DNA of 64,000 bases from Bugulina stolonifera (lineage: Eukaryota > Bryozoa > Gymnolaemata > Cheilostomatida > Bugulidae), in contig OW285187.1 of the NCBI GenBank assembly GCA_935421135.1, positions 9,176,001 through 9,240,000 on the forward strand, in the 5' to 3' direction. Below are positions 38,701 through 45,900 of the stretch, in pieces (within the stretch, counting starts at the first letter, position 1; the number at the start of each line of letters is the position of its first letter). Made by a program: the position numbers and the translations under genes. The notes under the pieces were generated by a model that ran no database searches, was not told the origin of the DNA, and saw only the letters and a program-made list of their open reading frames with translations.

Positions 38701-40052
38701 TGAGCAAGCCATGTAGTATTCAGTCACATAGGTTGGACTAGGCTCGACAATAAGATGAAAAGGACGATATAAAATCACTTTCAAATGATGTAGCTCTCTA
38801 ATCAGAGATGTTAAGAGCAGAGGTGATTGAAGCAGCCTGTAACTCTAATAACTGTCGGTTACATAATTTACTGTGATCCACAATAACCTAGAGAAATCGA
38901 TAGATCAATAGTGTGCACATATGTTGATTCTCCATAGTGTAGTCCAGCAACTACAGCAAATATTCTAGCAGTGAGCTTACATATGAGTTGAGACGATATT
39001 TATAAATAAACTCCTGTGCTACAGAAATATAAATAGAACGGGTAGAAGTCAACGAACAAATCACCATTCATAAACAAACCGCAAACAAATTAGAAATAAC
39101 ATTAAAAAACTAAAACTCCATGTGCAGGTACCCAGGGTGAGTTTCACCTACCTAGGTTACTAGATTCATCGCCATGAAGAGAAGATTCCGTCCCACTATT
39201 CTCTAGACTACCATAGGAATATTCTGTTTCTGCGTCCTCTTCTATGAGTCGAGTGCGAGCCCTCGATCTAATGTAAAGTAATCGTCATATTAGATCGTTC
39301 TGCTAGAGTTTACCTATTATAAACTTTGATGACAAGAACTGATCCCTCACAGTATACAAAATTGACAATTATCTAAATAACTACCTTTGACATAGCCTAC
39401 TACATTCCCTTGGAATTACAATAAAGAGTATGTGACTATACATTAAAGATGGCCGAGTTTCTGATTTCATTAGTTAACGATTGTCTTCTCTCTATTAGAG
39501 CACAGCACATGATTAGACAAATCCTAAATGTGGTAAAAATGATCTTCACACATTGCTATAGTATCGACTTTCCCAATACTATGCACTCAATAACAACTAT
39601 GCCCCACCTTTTGTTGGCACATAAGAATTGTTTTGCCTTCAATAAGGCAAACATGCAAGTCATACTAAAGGTCGCAAAATATATTACATAATTATATAAC
39701 TTCTGAACGTACCAAAAGGGCGTTTCAACGAATCAAAAGCTGTAGGAATTTAAAGCCCAACAAAGATAGATATACATACTCCAAATTAAAAGCAACATAA
39801 CTCCAAAATGGTAACATCGTTTGACACTAGGTGACAGCCTTGGGCTGGTCACTGGACCTTGTAGAACTAACTTGACTTTAACCAGACTTGAACAGTCATT
39901 GCTAGTTTTGCACAGGGACAACATATTTTCAATTCATTAATTTGACGGTGGCAGTATGTGTGTATCACTGTATATCACACAATATTTCCTGTTCCATAGG
40001 TACCCTACCTAGCTGATCTTTTGGGCTTCCGGTGATCTTCACGAAGATCCAT
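4788..40052 (-). CDS. KMT2C/D: KMT2C/D-type (MLL3/MLL4/Trr) histone H3K4 methyltransferase, complete
   Basis: Nuclear COMPASS-family enzyme; in known animals it monomethylates H3K4 at enhancers. Exons from 5': 40052-40009, 39267-39152, 38632-38416, 38253-38132, 37877-37765, 37375-37213, 36730-36438, 36206-35987, 35850-35618, 35502-35356, 35065-34976, 34715-34509, 34176-33995, 33683-33519, 33405-33002, 32339-32094, 31860-31649, 31257-31002, 30887-30822, 30397-30311, 30032-29868, 29748-29217, 29061-28869, 28425-28258, 27519-27327, 27055-26920, 26780-26642, 26499-26398, 25941-25752, 25570-25428, 25295-25088, 24988-24803, 24523-23117, 22860-22621, 21508-21317, 21016-20789, 20683-20505, 20014-19856, 19715-19476, 19342-19187, 18957-18732, 18604-18497, 18319-18248, 17632-17516, 17345-16868, 16530-16328, 16192-16037, 15550-15167, 14432-14164, 14004-13752, 13414-13274, 13145-12989, 12703-12504, 12084-11978, 11798-11585, 11480-11311, 11122-11096, 10667-10566, 10290-10189, 9117-8947, 8785-8603, 8307-8198, 6762-6583, 6398-6149, 6023-5893, 5764-5581, 5386-5087, 4880-4788. 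Every phase matches; the total is 13,827 nt, 4,608 aa, near human KMT2C length. Start MDLREDHRKP sits directly after a good acceptor. Disordered-region exons are the least certain. Confidence 0.94.
5893..6762 (-). other. KMT2 FYRN, FYRC and WIN motif (exons 63-65)
   Basis: Residues about 4230-4417. FYRN: VYYSIGQL..YIYPVGYRCVRFFWS. FYRC: CCYECSIAE..GAPVFVITIKEKG..VYQASTPKEAW..FPEYLSGEYMFGL. The WIN motif NPTGCARSEPK, with its central Ala-Arg, is conserved. In known KMT2 proteins this arginine inserts into WDR5, so the core COMPASS contact appears retained. Confidence 0.93.
6763..8197 (-). other. KMT2 intron 62 (1.43 kb)
   Basis: AT-rich intron between the ePHD2 and FYRN exons. Short open frames occur on both strands (for example 7420-7635 plus and 7693-7911 minus), but none shows recognisable homology or splice support. 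I see nothing else definite. Confidence 0.7.
8198..9117 (-). other. KMT2 extended PHD finger 2 (exons 60-62)
   Basis: Residues about 4076-4229. RTCILCHQVGDGDTHVASRL, then KWVHLNCALWSTEVYETLNG, then IACVICGSKGATLGCFRPRC, then YHVSCAYKQGAMFFQDK and TILCPVHMPK. This is the complete C2HC pre-PHD plus PHD arrangement with all Cys/His ligands in place. It runs straight into the linker RKVYVNRDE before FYRN. Confidence 0.93.
9880..9978. repeat. Perfect 45-bp inverted repeat, 9-nt loop
   Basis: Arms 9880-9924 and 9934-9978 are exact reverse complements around an AT-only 9-nt spacer. Transcribed RNA would form a 45-bp uninterrupted hairpin. No terminal duplication or transposase is visible. It could be a young foldback element, a replication-slippage palindrome, or a small-RNA precursor. 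Confidence 0.95.
9985..10165. repeat. Degenerate GGTTATAGAACAG-like repeat tract
   Basis: At least eight imperfect copies of a motif around (A/G)GTTATAGAA(C/T)AG, spaced irregularly by about 15-30 bp, directly beside the hairpin. The hairpin arm contains the same word (AAGTTATAGAACAAATA), suggesting the palindrome arose from this tract. Confidence 0.75.
10189..11122 (-). other. KMT2 KKWRGIKWRRW block with a 27-nt microexon (exons 57-59)
   Basis: Residues about 3999-4075. Exon 57 (11122-11096) is a nine-codon microexon, RPYQHIKLR, corresponding to VTVKLKPRLR. Exon 58 is basic. Exon 59 gives PCKKWRGIKWRRWDIKV, nearly the human NKKWRGMKWKKWSIHI block just before ePHD2. All three exons are phase 0 at both ends. 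Confidence 0.85.
11311..12703 (-). other. KMT2 conserved segment upstream of ePHD2 (exons 53-56)
   Basis: Residues about 3768-3998. ATPDSVINPSSPESVIP matches DTPDSFVPSSSPESVVG of KMT2C. The exon at 11798-11585 matches the region ending in a leucine-rich helix (LSELAELLRMKAPVEYQ). The exon at 11480-11311 has a Cys-X2-Cys ... FCNTDC pattern (NICQQCSALLPL..VLHFCNTDCSSMF), equivalent to the CCHCKVVI..FCSNNCF putative zinc module. Confidence 0.85.
15167..15550 (-). other. KMT2 LLKRLL nuclear-receptor-box-like motif (exon 48)
   Basis: Residues about 3367-3494. The sequence GSDSNALLKRLLENPK aligns with GDSGNELLKHLLKNKK of human KMT2C, an LXXLL-type nuclear-receptor box. The flanking acidic/Asn residues match too, so this is homology rather than chance leucines. 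Confidence 0.85.
16868..19715 (-). other. KMT2 Met/Pro- and basic-rich linker (exons 39-45)
   Basis: Residues about 2782-3247. A His/Met/Pro-rich segment (19715-19476) is followed by exon 40 (19342-19187), which holds an internal strong donor. Then come an RMMQ-type Met-rich helix (18957-18732), a lysine/arginine nuclear-localisation-like stretch KKKRQRRRRAS (18319-18248), and a long Ser/Thr-rich low-complexity exon (17345-16868). The basic stretch corresponds in position to GKKKRTRKKKR of human KMT2C. Confidence 0.7.
19856..21508 (-). other. KMT2 coiled-coil region (exons 35-38)
   Basis: Residues about 2529-2781. NPLQDLLDEEKRLQQSKQ aligns with the LLLQDLLDQERQEQQQQ region of KMT2C. Then MQYRNWLHSKDISIQE..LNSAKKKKKALLNKQKS matches the YEEWLQ..KSKKALSAKQR helix. 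Next HLEKITTYDLPLLTKNIETI..LVQEFNMKNQ matches the following helix. Charged heptad-like periodicity suggests coiled coils. Confidence 0.85.
21509..22620 (-). other. KMT2 intron 34 (1.11 kb)
   Basis: AT-rich, containing a short C-run near 21766. I see no gene, structured RNA or clear repeat in it. Confidence 0.7.
23117..24523 (-). other. KMT2 giant Ser/Thr-rich exon 33
   Basis: 1,407 nt, residues about 1980-2448, phase 1 at both ends. The first half is Ser/Thr/Val/Ala-rich with repeated SP sites. The second half is a perfect-frame tandem repeat. The exon has no counterpart that I can recognise in vertebrate KMT2C/D, and its symmetric phases mean it could be skipped without frameshift. Confidence 0.85.
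23240..23690 (-). repeat. 39-bp coding minisatellite, VPGSPHPH(A/V)GG(Q/P)M, about 12 copies
   Basis: Eleven full and one partial 13-residue units sit in tandem in KMT2 exon 33. Units differ mainly at A/V, Q/P and P/A positions and third bases, with neighbouring units most alike, as expected from unequal crossover or slippage. Each unit has an SPH (Ser-Pro) motif. The shadow reading frames across this block on both strands stay open only because 39 is a multiple of three. Confidence 0.95.
24803..27055 (-). other. KMT2 disordered middle, conserved islands (exons 26-32)
   Basis: Residues about 1612-1979. Mostly Pro/Gly/Met-rich. Recognisable islands are REDPYSQPPRTPFGPG (a single copy of the DPYSQPPGTPRP unit repeated many times in vertebrates), EEVRQQRLRELL (compare KLREIIL), and SDPVLDETLAEEHDKNMFDE (compare the DPELD..KSMFNEELDL motif). 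The islands fix reading frame and order, while the linkers have no detectable homology. Confidence 0.75.
26205..26304. repeat. Minisatellite, about 33-bp unit, 3 copies
   Basis: Units of TATACATGTAGGCTATTCTG plus CAGTAGGGATGGA occur about three times, the middle copy missing the CTATTCTG section. A partial fourth copy starts at the right edge. It lies in the KMT2 intron between exons 28 and 29. Confidence 0.85.
27154..27306. repeat. 17-bp minisatellite, 9 copies
   Basis: Exact 17-bp periodicity (unit starts at 27154, 27171, 27188 ... 27290) with consensus GTATAACATAGGTAAAT. The array lies in a KMT2 intron beginning about 20 bp inside the donor of exon 25 (27327). As 17 is not a multiple of three, its long stop-free minus frames are artefacts of sequence composition. 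Confidence 0.93.
27327..29061 (-). other. KMT2 HMG-box region (exons 23-25)
   Basis: Residues about 1427-1611. MSLNQKNMLK runs into WKDDEALGLESTISPVLFAN, then YPEWTERCKHIGKYWRKM, then RNPYLVKARENRHKRSK. This matches the KMT2C/D HMG box in order, spacing and the conserved Trp, Pro and basic residues. It is a presumed DNA- or nucleosome-contact module. Confidence 0.9.
29217..29748 (-). other. KMT2 glutamine-rich exon (exon 22)
   Basis: Residues about 1250-1427, dominated by Gln with Pro, Leu, Met and His. It includes an exact 33-bp tandem duplication (two copies at about 29400-29470). Human KMT2C/D also carry long Gln tracts but at other positions, so this is compositional similarity only. Confidence 0.85.
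30492..30750. repeat. Minisatellite of ACTACATGCACATGTGTATC-type units, about 12 copies
   Basis: Units of about 20-25 bp, each built on ACTACATG(C/T)ACATG plus a variable 5-9 bp tail, fill most of the KMT2 intron between exons 19 and 20. The core ACATGTACATGT is self-complementary, so single strands can fold. Confidence 0.88.
31002..31860 (-). other. KMT2 conserved GIGGF / YLQEAFFGK linker (exons 17-18)
   Basis: Residues about 988-1143. PPPLGIGGF and the basic stretch KKIIRKIRKRG precede TYPSYLQEAFFGKDTLDLSK. The last motif is nearly identical in human KMT2C and KMT2D, so it anchors the exon order between the PHD cluster and the HMG box. Confidence 0.85.
32646..32720 (+). repeat. Dispersed repeat, copy 1
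   Basis: Shares GAATTGTCTTC, CTTGATATCA, ACAGCATTGG and AATAATGTTATT words, in order, with 33826-33903, which is 1.2 kb away in another KMT2 intron. Similarity is patchy with one indel of about 7 bp. Probably two old fragments of one mobile element or a local duplication. Confidence 0.6.
32784..32799 (+). repeat. G16 homopolymer
   Basis: Sixteen consecutive G on the plus strand (C16 in the KMT2 transcript), inside intron 15. Length may be unreliable in the assembly. Confidence 0.9.
33002..34715 (-). other. KMT2 second PHD cluster, PHD4-6 (exons 12-15)
   Basis: Residues about 587-905. PHD4: DMCMSCGSYGSGAEG..CTQCGQCYHPFC. PHD5: GWRCLDCTVCEGCGKPTDE..CDECDISFHTYCLDPPL..GNWKCKWC. PHD6: CPVCEHCYMDSELVIQCNQC..WLHAACD..CVFCRP. 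This triple set is the most family-diagnostic part outside the SET region; in vertebrate KMT2C/D the corresponding fingers bind the histone H4 tail. All zinc ligands look intact. Confidence 0.93.
33826..33903 (+). repeat. Dispersed repeat, copy 2
   Basis: Partner of 32646-32720. This copy lies in the plus-sense reading frame 33829-34044, which overlaps a KMT2 exon antisense. I do not recognise the encoded peptide and treat the open frame as incidental. Confidence 0.6.
34856..34970. repeat. Two adjacent short duplications rich in ACATGTA
   Basis: CATGACTATGTATGTACATG is repeated within about 34856-34905. TACTAACTACATGTACAA plus an A/G-GATATAAT tail is repeated at about 34914-34970, just downstream of KMT2 exon 12 in the intron leading to exon 11's donor side. 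Confidence 0.8.
35987..36730 (-). other. KMT2 first PHD cluster (exons 7-8)
   Basis: Residues about 259-429. Cys/His spacing gives one PHD (HCVVCSQPGN..HYHGDCLEFE..GWQCPDC), a second (CQECRNPGDDNKMLVCDVCD..FHTFCL..GWRCH), and a third (SCVECGQK..WHKNYTVCDICH..CPFCKKAY..MCTGCKKHVHNTCD). The third opens in the next exon exactly as in human KMT2C. A degenerate follow-on, KYKCCMC, sits in the exon at 35850-35618. Confidence 0.9.
37213..38632 (-). other. KMT2 extended PHD finger 1 (exons 3-6)
   Basis: Residues about 75-258. The half-finger KKCVFCWRGKKSSLGQGQL is followed by a spacer, then HHCCAAWSEGV, then KCSFCERLGATIPC, FHYPCASGSGCFQD and LTLLCPDH. This is the C2HC-plus-PHD layout of the first extended PHD domain in KMT2C/D. 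In the family this region pairs with the later PHD fingers as a chromatin reader. Confidence 0.9.
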
Positions 40053-42170
40053 CTGTACAAACTATTACTCTACAAAATACATTAAAGTTCTCTTATAAAC
40101 TAAACATGCAAGTAAAAGGAAACTCCACAATTCATTGATCAAATAAAATCCCACCTTCATAAATTTACAGTTTCCACTAAGCATGTCGCCAAAAGACATA
40201 TCCGACCATTTGAAACAATTGAGTCGGAAAAATTACAACAAAAATGAACTTGAACTATAATGTTTGAGTTATCACGCACACACTATGACCGACAGTCTAC
40301 ATTAACACCATAATACAAATAAGTCTACATAAGAGAATTCATTCATCTGACCACCCAGCACTATGTCTCACAACATGGCTGAATCATTTAAAATTTTAAC
40401 CTAGTCAGAGTCGGCTCATATGCAAGCCCTTGAATTGTCCAATGTGAATAGGCCTACTAAGTACTACTGAATATGAATAAAACATGATTTTTGGAATATA
40501 TCAAAGCCAACTTATATCACAGATTTGTGATTGGAAATATCAGCCGGTTTCATCGCATGTTCCTAAGGTCAACATAGTCTATTACTTTGACACCCCTATA
40601 CTTTCCTAATGATCATTTACTTTTAGAGGAAAACATCATTCCATGGATAACGCTACTGTTGAACGGAGAAAAGTAAAATTTCAACCAGTCAAGACAATGA
40701 AACAAAACACTAATTCCATCACATGCAGTTTTTTTAAAATAACCAGTCGGGCCAATTTATTTGCTCTACCTTATGCTCTTTATAAAGGCTACTAATGTAA
40801 CGTTGTGCAATAAAATTATCATTATGGCAGTTCCAATGTATTATTCTAGCTACATCAATCCCCTCTAGTAAACTATTTTAAAGTTTGAGAATAGTAGTAG
40901 CGATAGTCCGATTTCCAAATACAATTCGAATCGAATAATTAGGGCACTAACACTAATTATATCACCACATAAGATTGTATGAAAATAGGTTAAGAAATGC
41001 ATCTGCATGTTGTTCATATTTCAAAAAGGCTGGATTTTTGAAAATTTTTATAATTAACAACCCATTTATCAACCAAAAGCATATAGAATGAAGCTGTGGA
41101 TGTGTATATATTTTAAAGCCGCTCTAACAGCAAATGATTGAATCTAGGTCAGGTGATGAATTGATCGATGACAACGATAATCATAACCATTAGTGAAAAA
41201 CACTGCACTAACCCTTAAAATTTTACCCTCCTCAGCATTATTGGCTCCTTTCTGCGAACTACGACTAAGGTATCATTCATGTCATGCTGACTGCACAGAT
41301 TGCAACATAGATCATACATTTAGACTTGCACAAACGAATTAGTTAGTAATCTTTAACTACTACTAGTAGGCGTGCACATACCTGTTGCTCAACAGAAGTA
41401 ATAAATAATAGCCTAATTACAAATTGTGAAATTTACTTCATTTGTTCGTTTAATATAAACATTCTACAATTATTGTTAATTAGGTTGAGTAATTGAAAAT
41501 TCAATGGAGCAAATCAAGATTCCAATGAGATTTTTTTCTGTCAATTTTTGGCTTAACTTTTACTTTAAATTTCAATTTTTATTTTCATTCATTTCTTTTG
41601 GTATAAAAAATTCCTATTTTCATTTTTATTTCACGCAACTTATCTTTGAACCCTTCATCTTCTTGCCATTGAATAATTGCACCTAGTGGCTTTTAAAATT
41701 AAAAAAATTGTCTTGCCTTCATTTTCGGGAAACCCAAGACTAACTACAACTGAACTTTAACTTACTATAACTATAAAACTAAACTTCAACTTGTCTTGTG
41801 CCCTAAATAAGGAGTAGCGAAAAAGAAGATGAAGTCTGACAAAAATGAAAAAATTATATAGAATCTGAGAAATGTACAAAAATAATAAAAATCTCAAGAT
41901 GGTTTATTTTAAATTTAAAGTAAAAATTACTAAACAATATGAACAACAACTGAGTCTCATTCTGAAGAATTCATTACGATTCAAAATCAAATCAAGCTGA
42001 TTTTAATAAATCCAACTACGCTAGTGCCTGTGCTGTACATGGAATTTCACCCCTGTTCAAAAAAACTATACATTATATACCATTTATTAAGCTTGGAAAC
42101 GCATGTATTAGTATAAGTGAATCATTCCAATTGATGCATAGAAAATGTCATTCACTTGATTTTAACTTAC

Positions 42171-42330
42171 ACATTATATCCGCCATAACTATCGCTGAAA
42201 CGTAATCATCCGAATCCAAGCAATCAAGGCGTCGTGCGCGCCCGCATCCAATCACAGGTAGTAGTCGGCGGAATGAGCCAACATAAGGAATTGTCTCCTC
42301 GCAAACTGGTTGGCCGCAGTCAAGAGAGAA
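42171..42330 (-). promoter_or_regulatory. Probable KMT2 promoter and non-coding leader exon
   Basis: This is a local island of CpG and GC content in AT-rich surroundings. In the KMT2 direction it ends ATGGCGGATATAATGT followed by a consensus donor GTAAGT (42170-42165). The first KMT2 coding exon begins with ATG immediately after a good acceptor (TTTGTACAG, ending at 40053). Splicing the two would place an in-frame TAA two codons before MDLREDH, so that ATG is the first usable start. It would also create a short upstream frame overlapping the KMT2 ATG. ATGGCGG resembles the initiator-type YY1 word. No transcript evidence is available. Confidence 0.45.
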
Positions 42331-42604
42331 CAACTCCTAGCTGCAACTTTACTGTACTACATGTACATGTATTTCGCCACGTAGAGAGGGAGAGAGCTAC
42401 AATCATGTACCAGGTACTATGAGGTACTTCAATAAGAACATTAATCTTTTGCTTCTCAGCTCAACCAAGTTGAAGTGCAATTTGCTATTCCAATGCTCAG
42501 TTGGAACCTAACTAGTGCAGCCCTAGCTCAGCTACCCAGTTTACAGTGTTACATTGTACCTTGCAGAAAATTACATCATAAGAGCTCTATCATATCTCTC
42601 AACT

Positions 42605-42610
42605 TTTATT
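42605..42610 (-). terminator. Candidate polyadenylation signal for SREK1
   Basis: TTTATT on plus is AATAAA in the SREK1 direction, about 385 nt past its stop codon. Confidence 0.4.
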
Positions 42611-42993
42611 TAATTAAAATGACATTAGAAAAACATGGACAAACTCAGTCATTAAAACTACAATAAAAATCAAGAAGAGGGTATTAATCAACTGATAAGT
42701 AGTGATAGCAGCTTAGATAGCAGGAATGGTGCAAAACATGCCATTTAAAGATCTAAACCAACTAGCACAATTCAGTTCCAAATCAACTGGTAAAACCCTT
42801 CATACTGCTCATTGTCATTACCCATACATAATGGTACTAGAAATACTTTTCCCATTATGCAATGGGGGTGGAAACTACTGTGACATTCATATAATACAGA
42901 AATATACACAATTATGGTACAATGGCTACTTATATGCAACATGGTAGCAAAATGTTAGTTAGAGAAGTCTTTGGGAATGAAGAGGCTGGCAGT

Positions 42994-45900
42994 TTATGCA
43001 TCACTGTCATCACCTGTATCCATGTCCATGGACTCGCCATTGTCCGCCATCTTCTCCAGTTTAGCCATAGGATCCTCAACCTTCTCTGGTACATCCACTG
43101 AAGGTTTGTCAGGTTTTTCAGCTACACTAGACTCATTAGCCTCACTACCTGAATCGGATATGTCATTTTGAGCTCCATTAACTGTGGGTACTTCTTCTGT
43201 GGTTTCCATATCATTTTCACCATTTTCTTTAACATCCTTTTTACTATTAGGGTCATCATCCATATCTGCAAAAATGTAAACACCAATGCATTCATGAAGT
43301 GTTGATAAACATAGCCAATGAAATTTATGTAGTAACTCAACAGATTAGATGCACAATATATTCTTTCCTAACAACAACAAAGAATCACATACACTTTAGC
43401 TGAGAATTAGCAGTGTACAAACACGTACATTTTTATATATACATGTATATCATGTGACCCTCAATTAAAAAAATACACATACACTAATCTTGTATTTAAA
43501 TAGAAAAGAGAAATCAGGTTATGATAAATTTCCATAGAGCTCACATTCACATCCGAGGGTTATCTCTCTGATTTTCAGAAAACGTAATATCTTCCTCACC
43601 ATCTAGATGATATACTTAAAACCCCCACAAATATTGTTGAAGATTAATTTATGCATAGATTCCCAAGCGTAAGTTTGCCATTGGCAAACTGATAAGGTCT
43701 TCACATCCATCAATCAAAACAACTACAGGCGGGTACCATTTTCTACTTAAAATAGAAATTAGTGGACTATATACCTTTCTCTTCCGCATCATAATCTCTC
43801 TTGACTTTGACATCACCTTTACTATCTTTTTCTTTACTTTTACTACTTTCCTCCCGAGCTTTCCTTCTCTCCTTGTCTTTGGAAGATGAGCGCTTACTTC
43901 TATTTCGCCTATACATTGAACATGAAAACACCATCTGCCAGTTTCGCTAAGCCATACTTACATGGATGTAATGTATATTCTTTACATGCATGTGTAACTA
44001 ACATAATATGTCAAAAATTATAAAATACCCCACAAGTTATACAATGTATGTATGTACATTTACGTTTAAATATTGGCATTTGGCACCTTATTAGTTAAGT
44101 TTGTGCACAAAAACCATACCCAGCATCACGTTTGACGCAATGCAATAATATATAATGTAAATGTAAAATAAAAAGTGGATAGAGCAGTTACCTATCTCTA
44201 TCTCTATCACGATCTCTATCTCTGTCTCTATCCCTACTTCGTGACCTTCTTGACCTATCTTTAGACCTTGATCTTCGCCTTCTATCCCTGTCTCGATCTC
44301 TAGATCTATGGTAAAAGTTAAATCATTGTGTAAAGAGATGCGATATTAGAGCAACAATAACTGTAACACAGTGGTATCACATAATGTAATGATGCACTAC
44401 CACACAACACACGTGCTAGCTACCGCCAGAAATGAATCCTGATGCATTCATGTAATCCTGTGCCAAAGCATGTAAATAAAATCAAGCAGAAACATTTCTG
44501 TATATATCAGGTACAATAACCAGCTGACATATAATATCTTACCTATCACGCTTTTTATCACGACTTCTACTTCGTTTTCTGTCTCTATCTCTGCTGCGAC
44601 TTCTCTTCCTCTCACGACTTCTGCTCCGCCTCCGTTCCCTCGACCTAGATCTCTTCTTTCTCTCCCGATCCCTGCAATCCAATGAAATATGATTTAAGAA
44701 TGACTAAAGCTACCCACCATGACACGCCAATTCACTTTCTAACATGTACCTAACCTGAACTGCGCACTAGACATGAACTCAACCTCATACAAATCAGCTT
44801 GATAGCGACTGAATGAGTTCAAAAAGAGAACACCTGCACAATGATGTACTACACTCTACTATCACCTAGGAGTCACATGTGCAAAGTATAAAAATAACAT
44901 TAACTCATCACAACACACAATTTCCCCTACTTTGTAGAAGAAGATTTGGGGGTTTCTGCTTCTTCTTTCTTTGAACTTGGCCTAAGAATGAGAGGGGCAT
45001 TAATTACTGTACATTGTACACCAGGAGCACACCATTAGCACACTACAGCAAGGTTATCCAAGTAGTATGGAGATGGGTGACATTACAAGGCATAATATTT
45101 ATACATGTTTCCACCATAGAACTAGCGAAGAAAGTGGAAGGAAGGATGTGATGAACTGACTCTCTGACCCTAGTATTGGGGGTATGTACGAGAAATTAAA
45201 AATGAAGCAACTAATAGTTAAGTGCTCTCTATGGACAGGATAATAATGTTTGAATGTTTCGGGTTGAAATTGCACATCGTCCCTTCCACTGTTTTGTTAC
45301 TAGTTCACAGCTACACAATATAATTATGACGTAGTTAGGGAGTTAGAACAATTACCTAGATGATCGTCTGCTACTTTTCCTGGGAGATGGTGATCGCCTT
45401 CTTTCACTGAAAGCACACAAAGTCAAAATATTATCCATGAAATGCTCTATCTATGCGCACCTTATGGTTGTATGTTATGCCATAGAATGCATTACATGTG
45501 CACAATTGCAGTGTGGATCTAAACTAAATGGAAGGAAGACTCACCGTGACCTACGTCTCTCTTTAGATTTATGTCTTCTCCGTTCCCTTGACTTAGTTCT
45601 GCTACGCCGCCTGGAACCTAAAAATAACAATAAAGAACTCAATACTCTCTTACACACCAAAATAAAAGGGAGTGACAGCCACAAAAATTCAATTCTCTAT
45701 CACCACTAGATGTAGATATGTTCTTCACCATTACATACTTTTAGATCCAGCTGCTGCGTGAATAAGGTGTTCGACATCTTTAAATTTTTTCATCGCCTCA
45801 TCAATTTCTTTAGAGAGTTGTTCCTGCCCTTTCGTCTGTGGTTTATTGCTGATGGCACTAAGGGAGTGGCTACACCTACAAAGATAACAACCAAGTAATA

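Larger units (their letters stand above)
40053..42993. other. Gap between KMT2 first coding exon and SREK1 stop
   Basis: 2.9 kb, strongly AT-rich from 40053 to about 42100 with no coding signal. It is interrupted at 42171-42330 by a CpG- and GC-richer patch described separately. The T-rich open frame at 41504-41686 is compositional. The stretch 42330-42993 should hold the SREK1 3' UTR. Confidence 0.65.

Noticed and set aside
42148..42333. 61-aa minus-strand ORF in the GC-richer patch as a separate gene or as the KMT2 N-terminus
   Set aside because: Splicing it to the first KMT2 exon in its own frame gives a stop within a few codons. A non-coding leader fits better.
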